Assembly: GCA_035652235.1 (NCBI GenBank)
Contig: DASREE010000023.1
Span: 1-64,000, forward strand
DNA: 64,000 bases
Source: PALSA-612 sp035652235
GTDB taxonomy: Bacteria; Actinomycetota; Thermoleophilia; Gaiellales; Gaiellaceae
Direction: 5' to 3'
Shown here: in pieces, positions 7,562 to 15,458 of the stretch
How positions within the stretch are numbered: the first letter of the stretch is position 1
How the letters are laid out: each line of letters opens with the position of its first letter
The notes under the pieces: model-generated
What the model was told of the DNA's origin: nothing
The model's database searches: none
Seen by the model: the letters and a program-made list of their open reading frames with translations, nothing else
Made by a program: the position numbers and the translations under genes

Positions 7562-9520
7562 CTAGGCGCTGACCTTCACGAGCCCAGTACCCCAGTTCGT
7601 CGCCGGCCCACGCGTGCCGCCGCAGGTCGGATCGATGACGTAGGTCGCGTCATCGCAGTTCGGGTACTGGATGTACTCCGTCGCCAGGTACAGCGTGTGG
7701 CTGTCGCCCACGGCGGCGGAGTAGTCGCCCCAGCGAGGCCCGCCACAGATGAGGACCGACGCGTTGCAGAAGTCGTCCTCGGGGCCCTGGCCTGCCAGGA
7801 CGACCGGGATGCTGCCGACCCTTGAGTGGACGCTCACCCTCGAGACGGCGACACTGGGGAAGTTCGTGTTGCCGGTGAGGGTGTAGACGATCGCGCCGGC
7901 CGTGCCGTCGATGTTGACGCCGATGGCCGGGAAGATCACGTCGTTGTTCCAGTTGGCGATGTAGCCCTGCTGGTTGACGTGCCCGCCGATCAGAGCCCCG
8001 CCAGACCACACCGGCGACACGGAGAAGTACGCGATCGCCGAGCGGCGGTGCTGGTGGTGGATCGGATCGGTGACGAGCGCCTTCGTGTTCAGGCCAGCCC
8101 AGATGTACGCCGAGTGGTTCGACGGCTTGACGGACTTGACCTCGTTCATGCGATCGTCGTTGTTCGCCACCGGGCCGGGCGTGCAGAACGGCCCGATGAA
8201 GAAGTCACAGAACGGCGTGTTCCCCGACGACGGCTGCTCCGCGTACGGCGCGAAGAACGGCGTGTCGGTGGCCGGGAAGCCGTAGTTCTCGACTCCCACG
8301 GTGGCCCACTGGAAGAAGATCACCGGCGAAACCGTGTTGATCGAGCTCGTGTTCGTGAACGCCCACAGCGCGATCCGGTTGTCGACGGAGCCCCACCAGT
8401 CGAGCGCGCTCATCGCGAACTCGGTGCCGCCCTGGTCGAGCGAGTACTTCATGTTCGGCGACGTCGCCGGCTGCACGGAGTACCAGCAGTACGGGAACGG
8501 CGGTCCGAACGCGTTCGGGAAGACGCCCGCGCCACAGTCGTCGAAGCCCTCCGGCGTCGGGTTCGTCCCGAAGTTGTCGAGCGGCCCGAAGACGATGTTC
8601 GGGAACATCGACCCGAGGGCGAGCGCCGTCTTGTCGATGATGTACATCCACGCACCGTTGAACGCGCTGCCGAACAGGTCGAACGAGTTCGTCGACAGGA
8701 AGATCGCGTTCTTGTTCGCCCCCAGCAGCGGCTGGTCGGGCAGACAGAACGGCGAGCAGACGTAGCCGTCGAAGCTCGTGTCGATCACGTAGATGTTCCA
8801 CGGTGCAAGCGGGTCAGGCTGCGTGCTGACCGCCAGGAAGAGCGCCGTCCCCGTCGTGTCGTACGCGAGCTCGGAGACGAACCACTTGCGCGTGTCCGGA
8901 TCGTAGTACGCCTTCGGATCGGACAGGTTCGTGATCCCCGTCGCCAGGATGGCGGGGGCGAAGAACGACTCCATCGACTCCGCCGAGGCGGCGTGGCCGA
9001 AGTTCGTATCCATGATCTGGAACACGTTGTTCACGGCCTCGAGCACGAAGCCGTTGCCCTCGGCGAGGGCCTGGTCGGGCGGGACGAGCTCGTAGCCGCC
9101 GACCGTGGCCTGCGTGTACGAGTTCAGGCCGAGCGCCGACCCGCTGTACTTGGCGCTCGTGATCGGCAGGCTCGTGGCCTGCGGGATCCCCGCCGCGGCC
9201 GGGACGGGCGCCTGGCCGCCGGTCGGGGCCTTGCCGACCGCCCTGTTCACCTTGCCCGGGATGGCCCGGTTGATGTTCTTGCTCAGCTTGGCACCAGCCG
9301 TCACGCTGGCCTGGGTCGGCAGCGCCGGCTTGATCACGGCGCCCGGCACGAACGACGCCTTGCCGACGTTCCTCGCTGCCTTGTTCTTGCCGAACTTGAT
9401 CGGCTTCCCGGCCGCGCTGTGCGACGCCGAGCTGGCTGCGCTCACCGACGCAGCAGTCACGGCGGCCGCAAGCAGCACGGACAGGAAGGCCGCTGCTGTT
9501 GCGAGTTTGCGTCGCTTCAC
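7562..9520 (-). CDS. Large secreted protein of unknown function
   Basis: A 652-residue exported protein. The N-terminus (MKRRKLATAAAFL followed by an Ala/Val-rich core and a cut after about residue 30) is a clear signal peptide, followed by a basic low-complexity linker to about residue 115. The rest is rich in aromatic residues, Gly, Asn and Asp, with several possible disulfide cysteines (CSPFC, CDFFIGPFC, CNASVLIC), consistent with a beta-propeller-like extracellular domain, though I see no catalytic motif. The GTG at 9520 is chosen because AGGAGAGGAA lies just upstream; the longer ATG adds eight residues before the signal peptide. It is probably monocistronic. Confidence 0.85.
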   Translation of the reverse strand: MKRRKLATAAAFLSVLLAAAVTAASVSAASSASHSAAGKPIKFGKNKAARNVGKASFVPGAVIKPALPTQASVTAGAKLSKNINRAIPGKVNRAVGKAPTGGQAPVPAAAGIPQATSLPITSAKYSGSALGLNSYTQATVGGYELVPPDQALAEGNGFVLEAVNNVFQIMDTNFGHAASAESMESFFAPAILATGITNLSDPKAYYDPDTRKWFVSELAYDTTGTALFLAVSTQPDPLAPWNIYVIDTSFDGYVCSPFCLPDQPLLGANKNAIFLSTNSFDLFGSAFNGAWMYIIDKTALALGSMFPNIVFGPLDNFGTNPTPEGFDDCGAGVFPNAFGPPFPYCWYSVQPATSPNMKYSLDQGGTEFAMSALDWWGSVDNRIALWAFTNTSSINTVSPVIFFQWATVGVENYGFPATDTPFFAPYAEQPSSGNTPFCDFFIGPFCTPGPVANNDDRMNEVKSVKPSNHSAYIWAGLNTKALVTDPIHHQHRRSAIAYFSVSPVWSGGALIGGHVNQQGYIANWNNDVIFPAIGVNIDGTAGAIVYTLTGNTNFPSVAVSRVSVHSRVGSIPVVLAGQGPEDDFCNASVLICGGPRWGDYSAAVGDSHTLYLATEYIQYPNCDDATYVIDPTCGGTRGPATNWGTGLVKVSA

Positions 9521-9599
9521 AGATTCCTCTCCTCTCGATTCCAACTGCTCCTCTCCTCTTCCTCAGCCAGCACCCTGCACACCCCTGCCGTCGAGGACA

Positions 9600-11045
9600 T
9601 CACCCCCCTTTCCCACCGCTCGCTTCCATCACCCGTCTGCAACGTCCGTGGACCCATCTCGGAGACAGGGCCACATCCCTGAACGACGAGTCCGGGGCGC
9701 GTACGCACGAAGCACCGACGGACCCTTGTACCAGCGCGGCCGGACGGCCCCCCGAAGGAGCGCGTCGGCCGGCACGTCTCCGGCGGACCACGCCGCAGCC
9801 GGCGGTTTGCGCAAGCGAATAAGCGTCCGTCACGCGCACTGCAGGCATGAGCCTAGACGGCTCGACTGGCAAAAGCAAGTTCGGGCGAGGCGCTCCGGCA
9901 GCCCGGTCCGGCCGACCTTGGCCCTCGCTTCGAGGGACGCGGAAGTGTGCAAGCAGCCGTGACGGCACGGGCTGCCATTCGTCGCCGGAGGGCTGTTCCC
10001 TTCCCGCGAGCAGCGGCTTCCGCGCCCGTCCCGGCTGGGCCGAGGCCCGGTAGGCGGCAGTCCAGTACGCGGTGCGGGCGAGGTACGCCTCCGAGGCCGC
10101 CCGGCCGCGGAGGCCGTAGGCTCCGTCGTACGACGCGTACGCCTCCGCGACGGGAGAGCTGCCCCGCGCCGCAGCGGCCGCCGGCCGGCGGCCGGGCCCC
10201 GACACGGCCGGCTCGATCTGCGTTCCCTCGTGCCACTCGTTGTAGCTCGTGATCGTGACTCGGTCCGCGCGCGCCTCGATCGCCGCGCGCCACATCGCGT
10301 CGTACGTCGCGCCGTCGCGGCGCGGCCTGACATGCACGTCGCCCGTCGCCCGCAGGGCGTCGTAGCCGGGGCCGACGGAGGGCGCGCACAGCAGGTGCAG
10401 CTCCCTGGCGCGCTCGCACAGCCGCCCGAACGAGGACGGTCCGTACTGGACGACGTCGTAGGTGTAGACGCCGTCGAACCCGGCCGCAGCGGCTCGCGCG
10501 ACGTTGGCCGTCTGTGCGAGCACCTGGACGCCGTGCAGCGTCCCCAGCACCTGCTTCCAGCTCGACTCGTCGGAGTCCGCGAACGGGTCGTAGACGTAGA
10601 ACCTGGTGATGCCGAGCCCGAGCAGGTGCGCGACGTCCGTGCCGACGCTCTCGGCTGTGCGGTCCGGATAGGGCTCGATCTGGACGGCGACCGAGAGGCC
10701 CTGCGCCCGCGCCGCGCGCAGGACGAGGGGGAGCCGCTCGTCCTCGATCGACCCCCACCCCCACCAGGAGCTGACGACCTCCTGGATGCCCGCGCGCGCG
10801 ATCTCCTTCATCTGCGCGCGCACCACCGCCGGGTCGGAGCTCGAGTACGGGCCCCGCGCCGGGTAGTAGCTCGAGGCGAGGTCGAGCGGCGGGTGATGCC
10901 CGTCCTGGTCCCAGTGCAGGTAGGAGCCGTCGCGCTGCGGCGTCCCGTACCAGGGGTAGTAGAAGATGGACGTCTCGCCGGCGGCGAGTGCGCGGGCAGG
11001 TGCGAGCAGGACGAGGAGGCTAAGCACGAGCAGGGGCTTCGTCAT
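9600..11045 (-). CDS. Secreted glycoside hydrolase 99-like protein with anomalous C-terminal tail
   Basis: Exported protein with a signal peptide (residues 1-22) and a domain resembling glycoside hydrolase family 99 (endo-mannosidase type): it opens with FYYPWYGTP at 28-36, contains SWWGWG near 93 and IEPYPD near 123, and ends with SYNEWHEGTQIEP at 267-279. This domain is complete by about residue 335. The remaining 145 residues are Arg/Pro/Ser-rich, resemble no folded domain, and run into what looks like the upstream region of the next gene. The tail may reflect a lost stop or a frameshift near 10030. GGAAG precedes the ATG. Confidence 0.72.
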   Translation of the reverse strand: MTKPLLVLSLLVLLAPARALAAGETSIFYYPWYGTPQRDGSYLHWDQDGHHPPLDLASSYYPARGPYSSSDPAVVRAQMKEIARAGIQEVVSSWWGWGSIEDERLPLVLRAARAQGLSVAVQIEPYPDRTAESVGTDVAHLLGLGITRFYVYDPFADSDESSWKQVLGTLHGVQVLAQTANVARAAAAGFDGVYTYDVVQYGPSSFGRLCERARELHLLCAPSVGPGYDALRATGDVHVRPRRDGATYDAMWRAAIEARADRVTITSYNEWHEGTQIEPAVSGPGRRPAAAAARGSSPVAEAYASYDGAYGLRGRAASEAYLARTAYWTAAYRASAQPGRARKPLLAGREQPSGDEWQPVPSRLLAHFRVPRSEGQGRPDRAAGAPRPNLLLPVEPSRLMPAVRVTDAYSLAQTAGCGVVRRRRAGRRAPSGGRPAALVQGSVGASCVRAPDSSFRDVALSPRWVHGRCRRVMEASGGKGG

Positions 11046-11189
11046 GGCTTCCGCGGTGCGACCGACCGCCCGCGAGATGATGTCAGTGTCGGCAGATGGC
11101 CGCCACTTCTTGAGCGGCCCGCGCGCGGCGCGCTGGACGCGCTGTTCGAGCGACGGCCGAAACGCCCGGGCGTCGCAGGCTGCGCCGAG

Positions 11190-11264
11190 TCGGGGCGGGC
11201 AGATTCGAACTGCCGACCTCTAGTCCCCCAGACTAGCGCGCTAACCAGGCTGCGCCACGCCCCG
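11190..11264 (-). tRNA. tRNA-Pro (GGG)
   Basis: The minus strand folds into a full cloverleaf: acceptor stem CGGGGCG/CGCCCCG, D arm GCGC...GCGC, anticodon stem CTAGT/ACTAG with loop CTGGGGG giving anticodon GGG, and T arm GGCAG-TTCGAAT-CTGCC, with discriminator A at 11190. The 3' CCA is not encoded (the next bases are CTC), so it must be added by the nucleotidyltransferase encoded at 29897-32461. Confidence 0.95.
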
Positions 11265-11272
11265 GCAGGCCG

Positions 11273-11278
11273 AGTGTA
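11273..11278 (-). promoter_or_regulatory. -10 element (TACACT) for tRNA-Pro
   Basis: TACACT on the minus strand ends eight bases before the first base of the tRNA, a good position for a -10 box with initiation at or just before the mature 5' end. No convincing -35 is seen. Confidence 0.5.
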
Positions 11279-11377
11279 GCCGACCCGCGGCGGTCCTCTT
11301 CGCGCAGCGCCGCCGCAGCGGGAGCGGACGGGAGTCGGCGCGGGCGCAGGCAGGCGGCCTCATGGAGAGGTGGATCC

Positions 11378-12259
11378 GTGCCGACAACGAGGGAGATGAC
11401 GCGGACGGTGCGCATCGCGCTCATCGCAGCGGCGACGGCCTGCGCGGCGGTGTCGGCGCCGGTCGCGGCCGCGATGGGGGACGCGCGCGTGGCGGTGCTG
11501 CAGGTCGCCCTCCGCGCCAGGCATCTGTACGCCGGCCCCATCGACGGCGAGCTCGGGCCCGGTACGACCGGGGCCGTCCTCGCGCTGCAGCGCCGCACGG
11601 GCCTCGTCCCGGACGGCGTTCCGGGCCCGCGCACGCTGCGGGCGCTCGGACGTTTCGTCAGCCCGACGCTCGGCTCGCGGCCTCTCTCGCTGGGAGCGGT
11701 CGGCGGAGACGTGGTCGAGCTCCAGTTCCTGCTCGCCTGGCACGGATTCCCCTCGGGCGCATTCGACGGCACGTTCGGGGCGCGCACGCAGGCTGCGCTG
11801 CTCCGCTTCCAGCGCTGGGCGGGGCTCGAGCCGGCGGGCGTGGCCGGCCCCGCCACCGTCCGCGCGCTCCAGGCTCCGCCGCCCACCTCGCCCATCCGCC
11901 TCGCGTGGCCGGTGCGGGCGCCCCTCGGAGACGGCTTCGGGCCCCGGGGCGACCGCTTCCACGCGGGGATCGACCTGGAGGCGCCCTACGGTACGCCGGT
12001 GCGGGCGGCCGGCCCCGGCCGGGTCGTGTTCGTCGGCCTCGCCGCCGGCTTCGGCAAGCTCGTGGTCGTCGAGCACGCGGGCGGGATCGAGACCTACTAC
12101 GCCCACCTGTCGCGGATCGTCGTCGTCTTGGACGAGCCGGTGACGGTCGGCTCGCTCCTCGGGCTCGTCGGGGCGACCGGCGACGCGACGGGGCCCCACC
12201 TGCACTTCGAGGTGCGCCTGCGCGGGGCGGCGGTCGACCCGCTGAGCGCGCTCGACTAG
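11378..12259 (+). CDS. Secreted M23 (LytM) peptidase with two peptidoglycan-binding repeats
   Basis: A 293-residue exported cell-wall hydrolase. A signal peptide (about 8-32) is followed by two PG_binding_1 repeats (about 35-92 and 108-165, each with the pattern LQ...G...G.DG..G..T..A...FQ) and a LytM domain (180-285). The zinc ligands and catalytic residues are intact: H195 and D199 in FHAGIDLE, H243, and H274-L-H276. It should cut peptide cross-links in peptidoglycan. GTG 11378 is preceded by GGAGAGG at good spacing; ATG 11396 is the alternative. Its TAG stop overlaps the oppositely oriented stop of the next gene. Confidence 0.92.
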   Translation: MPTTREMTRTVRIALIAAATACAAVSAPVAAAMGDARVAVLQVALRARHLYAGPIDGELGPGTTGAVLALQRRTGLVPDGVPGPRTLRALGRFVSPTLGSRPLSLGAVGGDVVELQFLLAWHGFPSGAFDGTFGARTQAALLRFQRWAGLEPAGVAGPATVRALQAPPPTSPIRLAWPVRAPLGDGFGPRGDRFHAGIDLEAPYGTPVRAAGPGRVVFVGLAAGFGKLVVVEHAGGIETYYAHLSRIVVVLDEPVTVGSLLGLVGATGDATGPHLHFEVRLRGAAVDPLSALD

Positions 12260-12570
12260 CGCTCCCGGCGCTCCTCGCGCAGGCGGCGGTAGAGGCGGTC
12301 GACGAGATCCGGCATCCGCTCGAGCCCCTCGGTGATCGCTCGGATCCGGTACTCGAGGAAGTGCTCCGGCTCGACCGAGAGCGCCTTCGCCAGCCTGGCG
12401 ATCACCTCGTTGGACGGGACGGGGCGGCTCCCGTGGACGATGTGGTTCAGGTAGCCGGCCGACAGTCCGGTCTTCGCGGCGAGCCCGCGGTAGGTCGTCT
12501 GCGTCTCGTCCATCAGGCGGACGACCGTTGCGCCGAACGGCTCCTCGCTGAACCGCCGCCGCTTCGGCAC
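12256..12570 (-). CDS. Small XRE-family helix-turn-helix protein
   Basis: A 104-residue DNA-binding protein. A single XRE domain covers about residues 15-75 (TYRGLAAKTGLSAGYLNHIV is its helix-turn-helix), followed by a basic amphipathic tail. Its GTG start shares its G with the TAG stop of proS, so it is read as the last gene of the ispG-proS unit. Target and signal are unknown. A lone repressor-like protein fixed to the end of proS is seen in some actinobacteria, but I cannot assign a role. Confidence 0.85.
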   Translation of the reverse strand: MPKRRRFSEEPFGATVVRLMDETQTTYRGLAAKTGLSAGYLNHIVHGSRPVPSNEVIARLAKALSVEPEHFLEYRIRAITEGLERMPDLVDRLYRRLREERRER

Positions 12571-14225
12571 TAGCCTGCCACCTCCGCCGGCGCGAGACGC
12601 CGCTCCCGGCCCGTCTCGCGGTCGTGCACGTCGACGAGCCCGTCCTCGAGGCTCCTCTTCCCAGCCGTGATCCGCAGCGGCACGCCGATCAGGTCCGCGT
12701 CCGCGAACTTCTCCCCGGCGCGGGCGTCGCGGTCGTCGAGGAGGACGCTGCGGCCGCGCGCGGACAGCGCCTGCGCGGCCTGCTCGGCGATCCGCTCGGC
12801 TCCGGGCAGCGCGATCACGTGCGCATCGTACGGCGCGATCGAGGCGGGCCACACCATCCCGCGCTCGTTCCCACGCTGCTCGACGACGGCCGCCATCACC
12901 CGCGCCGGGCCGATGCCGTAGCTGCCTCCGAGAATCGGCCGCTCCCGGCCGTCCTCGTCGAGGAAGGTCGCGCCGAGCGGCTGCGAGTAGAAGCTGCCGA
13001 AGTTGAAGATGTGGCCAACCTCGACGGCGACGCGGAACCGCAGCGCACCGCCGCAGCGCGGGCAACGGTCGCCCTCGCGCGGCTCGCGCAGGTCGGCGAA
13101 GCGAGGCTGGTAGTCGCGGCCGGCCTGCACCCCGCGCAGATGCCAGCCGTCGCGGTTCGCGCCCGTCACGAACTGCCCGTCTCGGAGGGTCTCGTCGGCG
13201 ATCACCTCGCCGACGAACCCTACGGGACCGAGCGAGCCGCCGCTCGCGCCGAAGGCCGCCCGGATCTCGTCGTCGGTGGCCGGTCGCGAGGCGCCGGGGA
13301 GCGCGTCGAACAGCTTCGACTCGCTCAGCCGGTCGTCGCCGCGGACGAGCGCCAGCACGAGCGTGCCGTCGTCCCTGACGACCGGCATCGCCTTCGAGGT
13401 GGCGGCGAGGTCGACGCCGAGGAAGTCGGCGAGGGCCTCGCAGGTGACCACGCCCGGCGTCTCGACCTCCTCCGGGCGGTCGAGCGGCGGCGGCAGCTCC
13501 GGTGGGCGCGGCACCGCCCGCGCCACCTCCAGGTCCGAGGCGAAATCGCCGCGCTCGCAGGTGACGAGCGTGTTCTCGCCGGAGCCGGAGGGCGCCAGGA
13601 AGTCGACGCTGAACTTCCCGCCCATGATCCCGCTCTCGGCTTGAACGTCGTACACCTCGAGCCCGCAGCGCTCGAAGATACGGCGGTAGGCGCGCCGGTT
13701 CGCCTCGAAGCTCGCCCGCACGCCGTCCTCGTCGCGGTCGAACGAGTACGCGTCCTTCATGATGAACTCGCGCACGCGCAGCAGGCCGCCCCGGGGCCGG
13801 GGCTCGTCGCGGTCCTTGACCGAAAAGTGGTACCAGAGCTGGGGCAGCTGGCGGTACGAGCGGATCTCCTTGGCGTGGAAGGTCACCGTCTCCTCGTGCG
13901 TCATCGGCAGCACGAAGCGGCGACCGTTCCGGTCCTCGAGGTGGAAGATCTCGGGGATCCCGATCCGCCCCGTCTGCTCCCACAGCTCGGCCGGCGTGAG
14001 CACGGGCATCAGCATCTCCTGGCCGCCGATCGCATCCATCTCCTCGCGGATGATCTGCTCGATCCTGCGGTGGACCCGCCAGCCGAGCGGGAGGAAGGTC
14101 CACACGCCCGCGGACACCTGGCGGATGAAGCCGCCGCGGACGAGCAGCTTGTGCGACAGCGCCTCGGCCTCCGCCGGCGCCTCGCGCAGCGTCGGCAAAA
14201 ACAGCGTGGAAGCGCGGGCGACCAT
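12570..14225 (-). CDS. proS: Prolyl-tRNA synthetase
   Basis: Class II synthetase charging tRNA-Pro; 551 residues, the length of the bacterial form with an editing insertion. Class II motif 2 is seen in RVREFIMKDAYSFD, the insertion domain lies between motifs 2 and 3 (about 230-390), and motif 3 is in GGSYGIGPARVMAA. The C-terminal anticodon-binding domain covers about 450-545. It starts at ATG 14225, 14 bases after ispG. The window's tRNA-Pro(GGG) is one of its substrates. Confidence 0.96.
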   Translation of the reverse strand: MVARASTLFLPTLREAPAEAEALSHKLLVRGGFIRQVSAGVWTFLPLGWRVHRRIEQIIREEMDAIGGQEMLMPVLTPAELWEQTGRIGIPEIFHLEDRNGRRFVLPMTHEETVTFHAKEIRSYRQLPQLWYHFSVKDRDEPRPRGGLLRVREFIMKDAYSFDRDEDGVRASFEANRRAYRRIFERCGLEVYDVQAESGIMGGKFSVDFLAPSGSGENTLVTCERGDFASDLEVARAVPRPPELPPPLDRPEEVETPGVVTCEALADFLGVDLAATSKAMPVVRDDGTLVLALVRGDDRLSESKLFDALPGASRPATDDEIRAAFGASGGSLGPVGFVGEVIADETLRDGQFVTGANRDGWHLRGVQAGRDYQPRFADLREPREGDRCPRCGGALRFRVAVEVGHIFNFGSFYSQPLGATFLDEDGRERPILGGSYGIGPARVMAAVVEQRGNERGMVWPASIAPYDAHVIALPGAERIAEQAAQALSARGRSVLLDDRDARAGEKFADADLIGVPLRITAGKRSLEDGLVDVHDRETGRERRLAPAEVAG

Positions 14226-14239
14226 GGTGTCGCAGCAGC

Positions 14240-15373
14240 CTAGTCGAGCGGGATCGCCGACATCTCGGCCATCGCCAGCGCAGCCGGCTTCGCCATCTTC
14301 AGGCGCTTCGGCCGGTGCATGCCGTCCGCGATCCAGCGGTCGATCTCGCGGAAGAGCTCGTCCACGAGCACGTCCGAGGCGACCTTCTTGAGCACCCGCC
14401 CGTGCGCGTAGATGAAGCCGACGTCGCGGCCGCCGGCGATGCCGAAGTCGGCGTCGCCCGCCTCTCCCGGCCCGTTGACCGCACAGCCCAGGACGGCCAC
14501 CTCGATGTGCTGCGGGTAGGCGCGAAGCCGCTCCTCGACGACGACGGCGAGGTTCTCGACGCCGACGTTGTCCCGACCGCACGAGGGGCAGGCGATCATC
14601 ACGGGGCCGCGCTCGCGCAGCCCGAGCGCCTTCAGGATCTCCCACGCCGTCTCCACCTCCTTCACCGGGTCGGCGGTGAGGGACACCCGGATCGTGTCGC
14701 CGATCCCGTCCACGAGGAGCGCGCCCATGCCGACGGCGCTCTTGATCGAGCCGGAGAACGGCGTGCCCGCCTCGGTCACACCCAGGTGCAGCGGATAGGG
14801 CACCGTGTCCGCGAGCATCCGGTAGGCGCGGATCATGGTCGGGACGTGGCTCGACTTGACCGAGATCTTGAAGTCGCGGAAGTCGAGCTTCTCGAGCAGC
14901 TCCACCTCCTCGAGCGCCGCCGCCACGAGCGCCTCGGCCTGGTCTCGCTGGGCGAGCCCGGACAGGTGCTTCGGCAGCGAGCCCGAGTTGGCGCCGATCC
15001 GCATCGGGATCCCCTTCCTCTTCGCCGCCTTGACGACGAGCTCGACCTTGTCCGGCCCGCCGATGTTGCCCGGGTTGATGCGGACGGCCGCGACACCCGC
15101 CTCGATCGCCTTCAGCGCGAGGGAGGCGTTGAAGTGGATGTCGGCGATGACCGGGATCGGCGAGAAGCGCACGATCTTGGGCAGCGCCTCCGCGTCCTCC
15201 GTCTTCGGGACGGCCACCCGCACGACCTCGCACCCGGCCGAGGCAAGGGCCGCGATCTGCGCGGTCGTCGCCTCGACATCGTGCGTCTTCGTCAGCGTCA
15301 TCGACTGGACGACGACGGGCGCCCCGCCGCCGATCGGGACCCCGCCGACGGTGATCTGTCGCTTGCTCGCCAC
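14240..15373 (-). CDS. ispG: 4-hydroxy-3-methylbut-2-en-1-yl diphosphate synthase (IspG)
   Basis: Penultimate enzyme of the MEP isoprenoid pathway, reductively opening MEcPP with a [4Fe-4S] cluster. The three cluster cysteines are C262 and C265 (CPSCGRDN) and C297 (GCAVNGPGEA), with the nearby Glu at 304. The TIM-barrel part fills residues 1-250 (PVIADIHFN, RINPGNIG). At 377 residues it is the compact two-domain form. GTG start with GGGAGG just upstream; TAAGCT also lies nine bases before it. It heads an ispG-proS-XRE unit and complements dxr 4 kb away. Confidence 0.97.
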   Translation of the reverse strand: MASKRQITVGGVPIGGGAPVVVQSMTLTKTHDVEATTAQIAALASAGCEVVRVAVPKTEDAEALPKIVRFSPIPVIADIHFNASLALKAIEAGVAAVRINPGNIGGPDKVELVVKAAKRKGIPMRIGANSGSLPKHLSGLAQRDQAEALVAAALEEVELLEKLDFRDFKISVKSSHVPTMIRAYRMLADTVPYPLHLGVTEAGTPFSGSIKSAVGMGALLVDGIGDTIRVSLTADPVKEVETAWEILKALGLRERGPVMIACPSCGRDNVGVENLAVVVEERLRAYPQHIEVAVLGCAVNGPGEAGDADFGIAGGRDVGFIYAHGRVLKKVASDVLVDELFREIDRWIADGMHRPKRLKMAKPAALAMAEMSAIPLD

Positions 15374-15416
15374 GGCCTCCCTAGCTTAACCGCCGACTGT
15401 GGACGGGCACCCGAGG

Positions 15417-15447
15417 CGGAGCGCCCGGGCGCCCGGGCGCCCGTCCG
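15417..15447. terminator. GC-rich hairpin downstream of the Ig-like surface protein gene
   Basis: CGGAGCGCCC pairs with GGGCGC...TCCG around a repeated CCCGGG core. It lies 12 bases past the minus-strand stop at 15459. It lacks a T-tract, so the strength is uncertain. Confidence 0.5.
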
Positions 15448-15458
15448 CACGTCGACTG

